From an uncultured Muribaculaceae bacterium (GTDB lineage: Bacteria; Bacteroidota; Bacteroidia; Bacteroidales; Muribaculaceae): 64,000 nt of DNA. The stretch covers positions 1 to 64,000 of the forward strand of contig CAJGBY010000006.1 of NCBI GenBank assembly GCA_904501735.1. The letters run 5' to 3'. Made by a program: the position numbers and the translations under genes. Positions 52,447 to 62,582 of this stretch are shown here, in pieces; the first letter of the stretch is position 1; each line of letters opens with the position of its first letter. The notes beneath the pieces were generated by a model. It saw nothing but the letters and a program-made list of their open reading frames with translations, ran no database searches and was not told where the DNA came from.

Positions 52447-52845
52447 TTATTTTTCGGGTGCAGGGATGGTTGTGCCTTCAATGTAGAGTGTTGTGCGTCG
52501 TTCGCGTCCGTTGGTGCGCACTTTAATGTCCTTCTTGAAAGCGCCTGGTCGTCCTGCAGGGTTGTAGTATACTTTGATTTTGCCCGATTTGCCTGGAGCG
52601 ATGGGGCGTTTGGTAAATTCGCGAGTAGTGCAACCACATGACACAGCCACATCGATGATGAGTAGAGGTTTGTTACCTGTGTTTACTACTTCGAAAGTGG
52701 TATTTACAGGTCCATTCTCTTCCTTGATGATGCCGAAATCGTAAGTTTTTTCGGGGAATGTGGCTTGCGCATATTTATTGTCGTTGGCAATGGAAACGCC
52801 GAATGCCATTATCATTGTAACGAGTGAGAAAATGAGTCGTTTCAT
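52447..52845 (-). CDS. DUF1573 secreted protein, short form
   Basis: The 132-residue protein has a signal peptide and one DUF1573 unit with the same VSCGCTTREFTKRPIAPG pattern as the next gene. The pair probably arose by duplication. It heads the unit that continues with the long DUF1573 gene and meaB. Confidence 0.87.
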   Translation of the reverse strand: MKRLIFSLVTMIMAFGVSIANDNKYAQATFPEKTYDFGIIKEENGPVNTTFEVVNTGNKPLLIIDVAVSCGCTTREFTKRPIAPGKSGKIKVYYNPAGRPGAFKKDIKVRTNGRERRTTLYIEGTTIPAPEK

Positions 52846-52928
52846 ATTAAAAAGGTGGTTTTTAATGTTTCAACGCGCCTACTTTGACGAAAGTTTATGT
52901 GTTGGAGTTGAAAATATTAGTTTGATGA

Positions 52929-52936
52929 CAAAAATA
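52929..52936 (-). promoter_or_regulatory. -7 promoter box for the DUF1573 unit
   Basis: On the minus strand this reads TATTTTTG, about 84 nt ahead of the ATG at 52845. No -33 element at standard spacing. Confidence 0.35.
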
Positions 52937-52979
52937 CGAATTAAAGTCAAGAAATAGGTATAAAAAATGTAAAAAAAGA

Positions 52980-53014
52980 AAAGCTCCACTACCAACAATG
53001 AGTAGCGGAGCTTT
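52980..53014 (-). terminator. Terminator of serS
   Basis: The stem AAAGCTCCACTAC and GTAGCGGAGCTTT has one mismatch; on the minus strand a T-rich run follows. Confidence 0.75.
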
Positions 53015-53039
53015 GAGAATAAATATCGATTGTGAAATA

Positions 53040-54311
53040 TTAGTCGATAATATCGAAACCAGTGTACTTTTGAAGTATCTTAGGAACGCGAATTCCTTCA
53101 GGCGTTTGGTTGTTTTCAAGAAGAGCAGCCATGATGCGAGGAAGAGCAAGAGCCGAGCCATTAAGAGTGTGGCAAAGCACTGTCTTCTTGTCGTCGCCAC
53201 GGTAGCGACACTTCAAACGATTAGCTTGATAGCTTTCGAAGTTTGATACCGAGCTAACTTCCAACCAACGCTTTTGAGCACCTGACCATACTTCAAAGTC
53301 GAAAGTGATAGCAGATGTGAAGCTCATATCACCACCGCACAAGCGAAGAATGTGCCAAGGAAGTTCAAGCTTTTCAAGAAGACCTTGAACATGATCCTTC
53401 ATTTCTTCAAGAGCAGCGTAAGAGCATTCAGGCTTTTCGATGCGAACGATTTCTACCTTGTCGAATTGGTGTAGACGGTTAAGACCGCGTACATCCTTAC
53501 CGTAAGAACCAGCTTCGCGACGGAAACATGCTGAGTAAGCACAATTCTTCTTAGGAAGATCCTTTTGGTCGAAGATAACATCGCGATAGATGTTAGTTAC
53601 AGGAACTTCGGCAGTAGGGATAAGGTAAAGGTTGTCAAGACCACAGTGATACATTTGACCTTCTTTGTCAGGAAGTTGGCCTGTACCATAACCTGAAGCT
53701 TCGTTCACTACATAAGGAGGTTGTACTTCAACATATCCAGCTTCGCTTGCTTCGTCAAGGAAGAATTGGATAAGAGCGCGTTGAAGGCGTGCGCCCTTTC
53801 CGATGTAAACAGGGAAACCAGCACCAGTGATTTTTACACCAAGGTCGAAATCGATGATGTTGTATTTCTTAGCCAAATCCCAATGAGGAAGAGCATCTTC
53901 AGCTAGTTCTGGCATAGGACCACCTTCTTTTTCAACGACATTGTCTTCGGCAGTTTTGCCAAGAGGAACCATGTCGCAAGGCATGTTAGGAATGTTGAGA
54001 AGAATGCTTGTGATTTCGTCTTCGGCTACCTTCAATTCTTCGTCAATAGCCTTATTGTTTTCTTTAAGTTCAGCCACCTTAGCCTTAGCTTCTTCGGCTT
54101 CTTCTTTCTTGCCTTGTTTCATCAAAGCACCGATAGCAGCAGCCATCTTGTTAAGTTCGGCAGCTTGATTGTCGCGTGCTTGTTGACGATTGCGACGCAC
54201 TTTGTCGAGTTCGATGATGCGTTCGATGTGAGCGCGCGCATCAAAATGTTTCACCGCCAAGCGTTCGATAACCGCTTCGGGATTCTCTTTAATAACAGAT
54301 AGAGTTAACAT
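53040..54311 (-). CDS. serS: Seryl-tRNA synthetase
   Basis: The 423-residue class II synthetase has the N-terminal coiled-coil arm (about 30-110) and the motif 2 and 3 regions (CFRREAGSYGKDVRGLNRLH near 265 and NGSALALPRIMAALLEN near 385). It charges tRNA-Ser. It follows the yqeY gene after 20 nt. Confidence 0.97.
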   Translation of the reverse strand: MLTLSVIKENPEAVIERLAVKHFDARAHIERIIELDKVRRNRQQARDNQAAELNKMAAAIGALMKQGKKEEAEEAKAKVAELKENNKAIDEELKVAEDEITSILLNIPNMPCDMVPLGKTAEDNVVEKEGGPMPELAEDALPHWDLAKKYNIIDFDLGVKITGAGFPVYIGKGARLQRALIQFFLDEASEAGYVEVQPPYVVNEASGYGTGQLPDKEGQMYHCGLDNLYLIPTAEVPVTNIYRDVIFDQKDLPKKNCAYSACFRREAGSYGKDVRGLNRLHQFDKVEIVRIEKPECSYAALEEMKDHVQGLLEKLELPWHILRLCGGDMSFTSAITFDFEVWSGAQKRWLEVSSVSNFESYQANRLKCRYRGDDKKTVLCHTLNGSALALPRIMAALLENNQTPEGIRVPKILQKYTGFDIID

Positions 54312-54331
54312 TTTCTTATATATGTTTTTGA

Positions 54332-54784
54332 TTAATTATTCAATAGTTCTTTCACTTTGGCTGAGATAGCGCGACCTTCAGCCTTGCCAGCAAGTTGCTT
54401 AGACGCAACACCCATCACCTTGCCCATATCTTTAGGTGAAGTAGCACCTACTTGTGCGATGATGTCGGCAATAGCTGCCGAAAGTTCTTCGTCGCTAAGT
54501 TGCTTAGGTAGATATTCTTCGATGATAGCGGCTTCAAGCAATTCGGCGTCGGCAAGGTCTTGGCGAGCTTGCGAAGTGTAGATGTCGGCCGATTCTTTGC
54601 GTTGCTTTACCATCTTGGTAAGAATCTTGATAGCAGCATCGTCGGTAAGAGTGCCATCGCTACCTTTGGCTGTTTTAGCTTCAAGAAATTCCTTCTTGAT
54701 GCCTCGAAGAGTTTGCAAGCGCACTTGTTCGCGAGCAAGCATAGCCTTCTTTATGTCTTCGTTGATAATTTCAAATAAATCCAT
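54332..54784 (-). CDS. GatB/YqeY domain protein
   Basis: The 150-residue protein is a full-length YqeY, related to the tRNA-binding tail of GatB (MVKQRKESADIYTSQARQDLADAE). Its precise role is unsettled. I choose the ATG at 54784, where family members begin (MDLFEIINEDIKKAML). Confidence 0.9.
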   Translation of the reverse strand: MDLFEIINEDIKKAMLAREQVRLQTLRGIKKEFLEAKTAKGSDGTLTDDAAIKILTKMVKQRKESADIYTSQARQDLADAELLEAAIIEEYLPKQLSDEELSAAIADIIAQVGATSPKDMGKVMGVASKQLAGKAEGRAISAKVKELLNN

Positions 54785-54827
54785 ATTCAACTGAGTTATA
54801 ATTCGTGTAATTAAGTGTTGTCGCTGT

Positions 54828-56195
54828 TTAATCGGCAAAATTGATAGTCTTTTTGACTTGTTTTTGCTCAATCTGAGGCTCGGCAGCATCTTCTTGCTTT
54901 TGAGGTGCGTTGATGATCTCCTTCACGCTGTCTTTGAATTTAGAGTCGCGACGGAAAGTAGGAGTGCGCTCGATCATATCGACCACTTCGTCGTTGTCGT
55001 ATTCGTCGAGTGAAAGCACCATGTACTTAGCACGAGCAGTGTTTTGCAAAGCTTCAGGACCATAGATTTCGAAGATACGGTCTTGGTCTTTTTCTGGGTC
55101 TGGTTCGCTTGGTTTAGCTGGAGCCGAGAATGTTTTAGGCTTAGTAGTTTGAGGTTGCTTTGATTCCACTTCTTCGGTGAGCGATACATTGAATCCCGAA
55201 GCAAGGATAGTAACCTTAACCTTGTTGCCAAGAGTGTCGTCGGTAGCTACACCCCATATAACATCGATACCATGAGTGAACTTACACATGAATTCGCGCA
55301 TTTCGTCTACTTCGCTCATTACAAAGCGATGTTCAGCCTTAGTAGAGAAGTAGATGTTGACAAGGATTCGCTTAGAACCATATACATCGCGGTTGCGCAA
55401 AAGAGGCGACTTAAGAGCTTCTTCGATAGCCTTAGTCATGCGTCGTTCGCCTTCGCCGTAACCCGAACTGATGATAGCCACGCCACCGTCTAATAGAGTG
55501 GTGCGCACATCGTTGAAGTCGAGGTTGATTTTACCTTGAGTAGTGATGATTTCGGAAATACTGCGTGCTGCAGTTGACAGAGTGTCGTCGGCCTTACCGA
55601 AACCTTCAAGGAAATCGAGTTCGCCATATATTTCAGTGAGTCGCTCGTTGTTGATAACAAGAAGCGCATCGACATATTTGCTCATTTCTTCGGCACCATT
55701 GAGCGCCTTGATGATTTTCTTTTCGCCTTCGAAAAGGAAAGGAATGGTAACGATGCCCACGGTGAGAATGTTGTGCTCGCGAGCAATGCGTGCTACCACA
55801 GGAGCCGCACCAGTACCAGTACCACCACCCATACCGGCAGTGATGAACACCATCTTAGTGTCGTCTTGGAAAAGTTTTGCGATTTCTTCGGCACTTTCTT
55901 CGGCAGCAGCCTTTGCTACCTCAGGCTTGTTGCCTGCGCCAAGACCATGAGTAGTGTTAGGGCCAATAAGTACCTTGCTAGGCACTTGAGAACCATTAAG
56001 AGCTTGACGGTCGGTATTGCACACCACAAATGATACGCCCTTGATGTTTTGAGCATACATGTGGTTGATAGCGTTGTTACCGCCACCACCAACGCCAATC
56101 ACTTTGATGATTTTTTCTATTTCGTTGTCGTCGCTAAAGCCAGGGTTGTTGATAACATCTTCTGGCACATTTTCTATATCGTTGAATCCTTGCAT
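54828..56195 (-). CDS. ftsZ: Cell division GTPase FtsZ
   Basis: The 455-residue protein has the tubulin signature GGGTGTGA (123-130) and the N-terminal KVIGVGGGGNNAINHM. A long linker (about 345-440) leads to the C-terminal TINFAD peptide. It builds the division ring. A -7 box upstream suggests that it also has its own transcript. Confidence 0.98.
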   Translation of the reverse strand: MQGFNDIENVPEDVINNPGFSDDNEIEKIIKVIGVGGGGNNAINHMYAQNIKGVSFVVCNTDRQALNGSQVPSKVLIGPNTTHGLGAGNKPEVAKAAAEESAEEIAKLFQDDTKMVFITAGMGGGTGTGAAPVVARIAREHNILTVGIVTIPFLFEGEKKIIKALNGAEEMSKYVDALLVINNERLTEIYGELDFLEGFGKADDTLSTAARSISEIITTQGKINLDFNDVRTTLLDGGVAIISSGYGEGERRMTKAIEEALKSPLLRNRDVYGSKRILVNIYFSTKAEHRFVMSEVDEMREFMCKFTHGIDVIWGVATDDTLGNKVKVTILASGFNVSLTEEVESKQPQTTKPKTFSAPAKPSEPDPEKDQDRIFEIYGPEALQNTARAKYMVLSLDEYDNDEVVDMIERTPTFRRDSKFKDSVKEIINAPQKQEDAAEPQIEQKQVKKTINFAD

Positions 56196-56261
56196 AGTCG
56201 TAAATTGTATTGAATTTAGTCCTTTCGTCGCTTTACAATTCTATCGGAACCAAATCGAGTG

Positions 56262-56269
56262 CAAAATTA
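56262..56269 (-). promoter_or_regulatory. -7 promoter box for ftsZ
   Basis: On the minus strand this reads TAATTTTG in the 139-nt gap between ftsA and ftsZ. The leader would be about 60 nt. No -33 TTG at standard spacing. Confidence 0.35.
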
Positions 56270-56334
56270 CTCAGAAATATGGTTAATAGAGAATTAATTA
56301 CGCAACATTTTTTGATAAATAGTAGAAAACGAGG

Positions 56335-57690
56335 TTAATCGTAACTACCATCTTCGTCTTCTTCGGTATTATTTTCGGTGAAAAGTTTTTTCAACGAAGA
56401 TAAAATATTCAAACCTTGCTTCTTGCGTCCATCTTTGTCTTCCTCAGGCTTTGAAGGTGTTTTAGGAGTTTCGACTTCAGGCTTAGTGTCCACATTTTCT
56501 GGTTCTGGCTCTTGCTCAGGCTCAACAGGTTTTGCGATGCGGGTGATGCAAGACATGTCAGGCTCGATGCGTTCGGCAGCTTCGGCAGCCAATGAAACAG
56601 CTTGAATATATAGGTCGGAATCTTGTCCCTTCTTTGCCAAAATGTTGACATGTTTAGGGTAAGAACCGAATTTTACCTTTGGATGGCAACTCTTTTCGAG
56701 TAGTTCGCGGAATCCATTGAGTTTAGCGCTACCACCGATGAGGATGATACCATGAGCCAAATCTTCTGGATTGATGTTGGCAAACTTGAATTGCTCGTTG
56801 ATGTTGGCAATAATTTCGCCACTGCGTGCCACAACAAGTTTAGAGATGTCTTGTACCATGATACCATCGATTTGTGCCGATTGGTCGAGGCTTTCGCTTG
56901 GAGGCATAGCATTGCCTGCGCTTGTTTTCAAGTTTTCGGCCTTTTCTTCAAGAACATTGAGGCTCATTATGTCGCGAGTGATGTTGCGACCACCGAAAGG
57001 CAGAGTAGCTATGTGAATAAGCGCATCGTTCTTGTAGATAGACACTGTAGTGGTTTCGGCACCAAGGTCCACAAGCATACAGCCAAGTTGTCGTTCGTCA
57101 TAAGATAGAACATGCTTTGCTACTGCCAATGGTGAAAGAATGATGCCATTCACCTTAATATTTGGGTCGATGACGCGTTGCAAATTGGCTTTAAGGGTAC
57201 TCTTACCAATGATAGTGTTGAGAGTAGCCGAAATATTTGATGCAAAAGTGCCCACAGGCTTCTTTGCTTCTACATTGTCGATAAGGAATCGTTGAGGAAC
57301 GACATCGAGCACATCAAATCCCACCTTAGAAGTCTTGCGACCTTCTTGAAGAATATCGTTGATGATATCTTGTGTGATAGGAGTTTCGATGTTGAATTGT
57401 TTCTTAACTTGCACAGTCTCGTTGCGAATAGAACGACCTGCAAGGCTAAGGTAGATGCTTGTTACTTCGGCATCTTTAATTTGAGCGTTAAGTTTTGCGA
57501 TTACTTCGTTGATGCTGCGTTTCACTTCTTCAACATTCTTGATGCAGCCATATCGCACGCTTTCACTTATTTTTGTTTCTTGGATAGCTCTGATAGAAAC
57601 GGCTCCTTCGGGTAGCTCTTTTTGAGCGATAACGCCCACAATCTTAGAACTACCAATCTCGATGGCTATGATATACTGTTTCTTTTCCAT
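56335..57690 (-). CDS. ftsA: Cell division protein FtsA
   Basis: The 451-residue actin-like ATPase has the phosphate 1 motif AIEIGSSKIVGV, the SHS2-like 1C region (YLSLAGRSIRNE), and the phosphate 2 motif MLVDLGAETTTV. The tail is long and charged (about 385-451). FtsA ties FtsZ filaments to the membrane. It lies 32 nt after ftsQ. Confidence 0.96.
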   Translation of the reverse strand: MEKKQYIIAIEIGSSKIVGVIAQKELPEGAVSIRAIQETKISESVRYGCIKNVEEVKRSINEVIAKLNAQIKDAEVTSIYLSLAGRSIRNETVQVKKQFNIETPITQDIINDILQEGRKTSKVGFDVLDVVPQRFLIDNVEAKKPVGTFASNISATLNTIIGKSTLKANLQRVIDPNIKVNGIILSPLAVAKHVLSYDERQLGCMLVDLGAETTTVSIYKNDALIHIATLPFGGRNITRDIMSLNVLEEKAENLKTSAGNAMPPSESLDQSAQIDGIMVQDISKLVVARSGEIIANINEQFKFANINPEDLAHGIILIGGSAKLNGFRELLEKSCHPKVKFGSYPKHVNILAKKGQDSDLYIQAVSLAAEAAERIEPDMSCITRIAKPVEPEQEPEPENVDTKPEVETPKTPSKPEEDKDGRKKQGLNILSSLKKLFTENNTEEDEDGSYD

Positions 57691-57722
57691 ATTCTTAGTT
57701 TGAATAGTATTGTAAAGGTTTT

Positions 57723-58685
57723 CTAATTACTTTTTTTCTTTTTGGCGAAAGCATTGTTTACTTTTTTGGTAGGCGATGCTTTCTTGGTGGTTTTACTCGT
57801 TTTTGCGGCAGGCTTGTTAGTAGCGTTGGCTGTTGCAACGGGTTTCTCATTTTGTGCCGATTCTTGTGGAATGATAAGCGATTCGATAGCCGGTGCTTCG
57901 TTTTCCAAAGTAGAGTCGACAACAAGCACTGGTTTGATGCGCTTAGAGCGTCGATTGGCTACTACTTGGTAGTTCCACTTGAGCGAGATAGTGTCGTAGG
58001 TGTCCCAACCCTTCACTGGCATTACTTCCTTGTAGAAGCGTTTCAACTTGGCAAATTTGTTAGCGATATTAGTGCTATCGCCAAAGTTGATAACATGTCC
58101 GCGAATGGAAGGAATGATGATAATATTGTTTTTGTCCTTGACCGTGTACATGGTTACGAGCTCACTCAATGCAGGTTCGCTTTCTACATACTTAGCAATA
58201 GGCAATACAATAAGCGCATCGGCAGGGTCGTTGAAATGTCCGCTCACGATAGGAGTATTGGTGTGAATAGAGCTTGTGGCTCTCATTGATTTACCATCTT
58301 TGTTGACATAGAAAGACTCGCCACCATCAAAAACTCTCATAACAGGAATAAGTTGTGAAGTGTAGATGTGAATGTCGCCGTTTTTCATCATCACGCATTC
58401 GGCACTTTCGAGATATTCAGAGTTGGCAAAGAAATTTTCGATAGTGTCGGTGTCGATATCGGTAACATTCATTCCTGTTGGGTTGAGATTAGCTTTGTTG
58501 AGCATATCTCGGAGTATCGCTTGATTGACAAAAGATACTGTGTCGGCATTTTCGATGTCGATGTCAACAGCATTACACACCCTTGTATCAGCTTGCATAT
58601 TGGCCCAAATGAAATTAATCACGAGCCCCACACACGCAGCCACAAGAGCAATGTATTTGAGTATGTTAAGTATCTTTTTTAGCAT
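57723..58685 (-). CDS. ftsQ: Cell division protein FtsQ
   Basis: The 320-residue protein has one membrane helix (about 9-29) and periplasmic POTRA and FtsQ-like domains (LNPTGMNVTDIDTDTIENFF), then a lysine-rich tail from about residue 285. The sequence is weakly conserved, but the position between murC and ftsA supports the call. It overlaps murC by 7 nt. Confidence 0.85.
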   Translation of the reverse strand: MLKKILNILKYIALVAACVGLVINFIWANMQADTRVCNAVDIDIENADTVSFVNQAILRDMLNKANLNPTGMNVTDIDTDTIENFFANSEYLESAECVMMKNGDIHIYTSQLIPVMRVFDGGESFYVNKDGKSMRATSSIHTNTPIVSGHFNDPADALIVLPIAKYVESEPALSELVTMYTVKDKNNIIIIPSIRGHVINFGDSTNIANKFAKLKRFYKEVMPVKGWDTYDTISLKWNYQVVANRRSKRIKPVLVVDSTLENEAPAIESLIIPQESAQNEKPVATANATNKPAAKTSKTTKKASPTKKVNNAFAKKKKSN

Positions 58686-60055
58686 TTTTCTCGGATGATA
58701 TCACATATTTGAGGTAGGTAGTCGCAAATGTCGCCAGCACCCACAGTCAATAAAACATCAAAGTTATGATTTTTTATTCGTTCAATCAAGCATTTTTTCT
58801 CGCAAATGCTTTTATTATCGCATTTTATGTCGTTGAGAATGATTTCGGAAGTAACACCTGGAATAGGAAGCTCGCGAGCAGGGTAGATTTCGGTGAGCCA
58901 CACTTCGTCGGCGATAGAAAGAGCTTCGGCAAATTGTGGAGCGAAGTCTTGAGTACGCGAATAAAGGTGTGGTTGGAAGATCACTGTCAAGCGTCTTTCG
59001 GGGTATAACTCCTTAATACTGAGGATAGATGCGCGCAATTCGTCGGGGTGATGCGCGTAATCATCGATCACTACAGGCATTTGGGCTTGTCGGAGCCAGA
59101 AGTCGAAGCGGCGTTTTGCGCCTTGATAAGTGGCAATTCCGGTGCGTAGTTCTTCGTCGGTAGCACCCGCAATCCAGCATGCTGCCATCGATGCTATAGC
59201 ATTCTCGATGTTGATGTCGACAGGTACACCCAAAGATACATTCTTGATGACGCCCTTAGGGTGAACGAAGTCGAAAGTTATTTCGCCGTTGCCTTTTGTG
59301 ATATTTTCGGCATGGAAGTCGCCCTCATTGCGAGAATAAGAGTATGTTGTAACCCCTTCGGCTGGGCGTGGCTTAAGTTTTAGCCCAGTGTGAACGATGA
59401 GGTGTCCATCGGGACGCACCAATTCGGTGAAGTGAGCGAAACTTTCAAGATAAGCTTCCTCGGTGCCATAGATGTCGAGGTGGTCGGGATCGGTGGCAGT
59501 AATAACAGCAACATAAGGCTTCAACCAGTGGAAAGAGCGGTCAAACTCGTCGGCTTCGATAACTGAATATTCAGTGCCAGGCGATAGCAGAAGGTTGCTG
59601 TTGTAAGGTTTCAGCACACCACCAAGAAAGGCGTTACAGCCCACAGTTGAATTGTGCAAGATGTGTCCTGCCATGCTTGATGTAGTGGTCTTGCCATGTG
59701 TACCAGCGAAGCATAGTCCCTTAGAACTTGCTGTGATGAGTCCCAACACTTGTGCGCGCTTCATGATGGTAAAACCATTGTTGGTGAAATATTGTAGTCC
59801 TTCGTGCGATTGAGGCACAGCAGGAGTGTAGATTACAAGAGTGGTTTCTTTGTCGCGACAATAATCAGGAATTAGGTCGGCATTTTCGTCGAAAACTATT
59901 TCAGCACCTTCGGCTATGAGGTTGCGAGTGAGCTCAGTAGGAGTGCGGTCGTAACCAGCCACTTTCTTACCCATAGATAGGAAAAAGCGTTCGAGCGCAG
60001 CCATACCTATGCCACCTGCACCTACGAAATATATAGAATTATACTGTTTAATCAT
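58679..60055 (-). CDS. murC: UDP-N-acetylmuramate-L-alanine ligase
   Basis: The 458-residue Mur ligase has the N-terminal glycine loop FVGAGGIGM (10-18) and the P-loop GTHGKTTT (118-125). It adds L-Ala to UDP-MurNAc. It overlaps murG by 4 nt and ftsQ by 7 nt, which points to coupled translation. Confidence 0.96.
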   Translation of the reverse strand: MIKQYNSIYFVGAGGIGMAALERFFLSMGKKVAGYDRTPTELTRNLIAEGAEIVFDENADLIPDYCRDKETTLVIYTPAVPQSHEGLQYFTNNGFTIMKRAQVLGLITASSKGLCFAGTHGKTTTSSMAGHILHNSTVGCNAFLGGVLKPYNSNLLLSPGTEYSVIEADEFDRSFHWLKPYVAVITATDPDHLDIYGTEEAYLESFAHFTELVRPDGHLIVHTGLKLKPRPAEGVTTYSYSRNEGDFHAENITKGNGEITFDFVHPKGVIKNVSLGVPVDINIENAIASMAACWIAGATDEELRTGIATYQGAKRRFDFWLRQAQMPVVIDDYAHHPDELRASILSIKELYPERRLTVIFQPHLYSRTQDFAPQFAEALSIADEVWLTEIYPARELPIPGVTSEIILNDIKCDNKSICEKKCLIERIKNHNFDVLLTVGAGDICDYLPQICDIIREKC

Positions 60056-61173
60056 TTTGAAGAAGAGTTTTTATCAATTATTTCAAATACCTTGTCGACG
60101 ATGTGTTCGGCAGCATTGTTGAGCGCCATTTTAGACACATTAGAAGCAAGCGAATTGAGTTTGTCGCAGTCGTTTATAGTGCTTAAAATGGTGCTAACGA
60201 GTTGCTCTTGGCTTTGAGCATCGGTAACCATAATAGCAGCATCTTGATTTACAAGAGCAAGAGCATTCTTGGTTTGGTGATCTTCGGCTACATTAGGCGA
60301 AGGCACAAGAATACAAGGCTTGCCAAGCAGTTGGAGTTCGGAAATTGAGCTTGCCCCTGCGCGTGATACTACAAGGTCGGCAGCACGATAGGCGATATCC
60401 ATGTCGTTGACAAAAGCCATTTGCTTAACATTATTGGCTGGAGATTGCTCAAGAGCTTTCTTGCAAGCTTCGTCATAGAATTTGCCAGTTTGCCAAATGA
60501 ATTGCAGATTTTGCTCGTTGGCAATGCGTTCAAGTCCCGCCGAAATGCTGTTGTTGATGGTGCGTGCGCCCAAACTACCGCCGATGATTAGCACAGTGCG
60601 CTTTTTAGGGTCGAGTCCATAGTGAGCCTTAGCATCTTCTTGAGAAAGAGTGCACTGCAAGAGGTTGCTACGCACAGGATTTCCTGTGAGGACAATCTTT
60701 TGTGCAGGGAAGAAGCGTTCCATGCCATCATAGGCCACACAAATGGCGTGAGCATTGTTGGCCAACATCTTATTGGTTACTCCAGCATAAGAGTTTTGCT
60801 CTTGTATAAGAGTCGGGATACCTTTCTTTTGAGCAGCTTTAAGCATAGGGCCACTTGCATATCCACCCACGCCGATAGCAATCTGCGGTTGGAATTCTTT
60901 CAAGATGTTTTTTGCCATGCGTAGGCTCTTGAAAAGGCGTAAAAGCACTTTGATATTGTTGAATAGATTCTTGCGGTCGAAGCCACTCACAGGAAGGCCA
61001 ATGATGCGATAGCCAGCAGCAGGAACTTTCTCCATTTCCATGCGATTATCGGCACCAACAAAAAGAATGTCGGCGTTAGGGTAGCGGCGTTTGATTTCGC
61101 CCGCAATAGCGAGGGCAGGGAAAATGTGTCCCCCTGTACCTCCACCACTTATCAGAATCTTAGGATTGTTCAT
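60052..61173 (-). CDS. murG: UDP-GlcNAc-undecaprenol-PP-MurNAc-pentapeptide transferase
   Basis: The 373-residue GT28 protein has GGGTGGHIFPALAIA near the start, GVGGYASGP, and the C-terminal SRAGASSISELQLLGKP. It makes lipid II on the inner face of the membrane. Confidence 0.97.
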   Translation of the reverse strand: MNNPKILISGGGTGGHIFPALAIAGEIKRRYPNADILFVGADNRMEMEKVPAAGYRIIGLPVSGFDRKNLFNNIKVLLRLFKSLRMAKNILKEFQPQIAIGVGGYASGPMLKAAQKKGIPTLIQEQNSYAGVTNKMLANNAHAICVAYDGMERFFPAQKIVLTGNPVRSNLLQCTLSQEDAKAHYGLDPKKRTVLIIGGSLGARTINNSISAGLERIANEQNLQFIWQTGKFYDEACKKALEQSPANNVKQMAFVNDMDIAYRAADLVVSRAGASSISELQLLGKPCILVPSPNVAEDHQTKNALALVNQDAAIMVTDAQSQEQLVSTILSTINDCDKLNSLASNVSKMALNNAAEHIVDKVFEIIDKNSSSK

Positions 61174-61194
61174 ATATTAATTGTTATGAAGTTA

Positions 61195-62556
61195 TTAAAG
61201 AGTAGGGTTTTCGGCACGAAGATTTTCGGGCAACTTGTCGTGGTCGGCCTTCTTGAGCTCTTTATCGTGAGCGTTTTGGATAGCATAACGGCTCACACTA
61301 AGCATGATACCGAATGCTACACTCACCATAAGGGTAGAAGTACCACCCATCGAAACAAGAGGCAATGGCTGTCCCGAAACCGGAACAACACCAGTGTTGA
61401 TCGCCATGTGGAAAAGAGCTTGCAATGATATCATTACCGACATACCCATGACAAGGAAAGAAGGGAATGCGTAAGAGCATTGGAGCGCAATTCTTTTGGC
61501 TCGGAATACAAGTCCCACAAAAAGGAGTAACACAAATAGTGCGCCTACGATACCTAATTCTTCGGTGATAATCGAGTAGATATAGTCGGAGAAGGCAAGA
61601 GGCAAGCGACTACATTCGCGAGAGTTGCCAGGTCCGACCCCAGTAGGGAAAATGCCATATCGGTTGCTATTGGCCTGCGCCATGCGCGCATACATTTCCT
61701 GCTGGTTCTTGCTGTTCATTTTTTGGTCAACAAGTTGAGGCGGTGTGTAGTGGCGAATGAAACGAGCAACCCATGTACCACCACGACCGAAGTTCTTGGT
61801 GAGGAATTGCACGAGAGCATTGTCGGTGGGTAGTTCCTCAACTTCGGCAGCTACTACGACCTCAGTTTTAGGGTCGAGGTTGAGATTTTCTTCCTTAGAA
61901 TCGTTTAAACTCTTTATAGTGAAAAATATACCTCCACAAACGCCATACACAAGTAATACGACAAGGAGTTTCTTTAATTTAGCTCCACTGATAAGCATCA
62001 TGATGGCCGAAATGCCCATGAGAAGCAAAGTGTTGGTAAGCCCTTGCGAGAATGTGAGCGCACTATAGAAAAGCACTAATGTGGCGCATATGAAAATTCC
62101 TCGATTGGATACATCTTCGCGTCGTTGGTGTGATGCTGTAACCCATGCAATGAGAGCCACAATAGATACTTTAGCCATTTCGGCCGGTTGTACCGAGAAG
62201 AATCCCAAGTTGATGGCACGCTTGGCACCATTGATATCCTGCCCGATGATGGGCGCGAGGATAAGAGCCAAGATGGTAACAGCAGCGAGGAGTGTGAAGA
62301 GCTTAGGGAAATTCTTGTAGTTGGTAAAGTAGAACACAAGAAGAGCGCAGAACCCACCGAAAAGCAAAATTGCGTGCTTGAAGATAGGTGCGTACATACC
62401 AGCTCCAGTGCCAATGATCTGACTTGAGGCACTGAAACTCTCGACCATAGAGATTAGAACAAGCGATATGTATATCCCCCATATCACCGGGTCGCCAATG
62501 TTTCGTTGAGCTTTTTTGTCCTCAACTTCGGCAGTGAGTGTACTTTCTTTAGACAT
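61195..62556 (-). CDS. ftsW: SEDS-family peptidoglycan polymerase FtsW
   Basis: The 453-residue protein has about ten helices and the SEDS signatures RAINLGFFSVQPAEMAK, the region FPTGVGPGNSRECSRLP, and DYIYSIITEELG. A long soluble loop is present at about 215-275. FtsW polymerises septal glycan with its partner PBP. Confidence 0.95.
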   Translation of the reverse strand: MSKESTLTAEVEDKKAQRNIGDPVIWGIYISLVLISMVESFSASSQIIGTGAGMYAPIFKHAILLFGGFCALLVFYFTNYKNFPKLFTLLAAVTILALILAPIIGQDINGAKRAINLGFFSVQPAEMAKVSIVALIAWVTASHQRREDVSNRGIFICATLVLFYSALTFSQGLTNTLLLMGISAIMMLISGAKLKKLLVVLLVYGVCGGIFFTIKSLNDSKEENLNLDPKTEVVVAAEVEELPTDNALVQFLTKNFGRGGTWVARFIRHYTPPQLVDQKMNSKNQQEMYARMAQANSNRYGIFPTGVGPGNSRECSRLPLAFSDYIYSIITEELGIVGALFVLLLFVGLVFRAKRIALQCSYAFPSFLVMGMSVMISLQALFHMAINTGVVPVSGQPLPLVSMGGTSTLMVSVAFGIMLSVSRYAIQNAHDKELKKADHDKLPENLRAENPTL

Positions 62557-62582
62557 AATACTATTTTTTTATTGGTGTGTGT

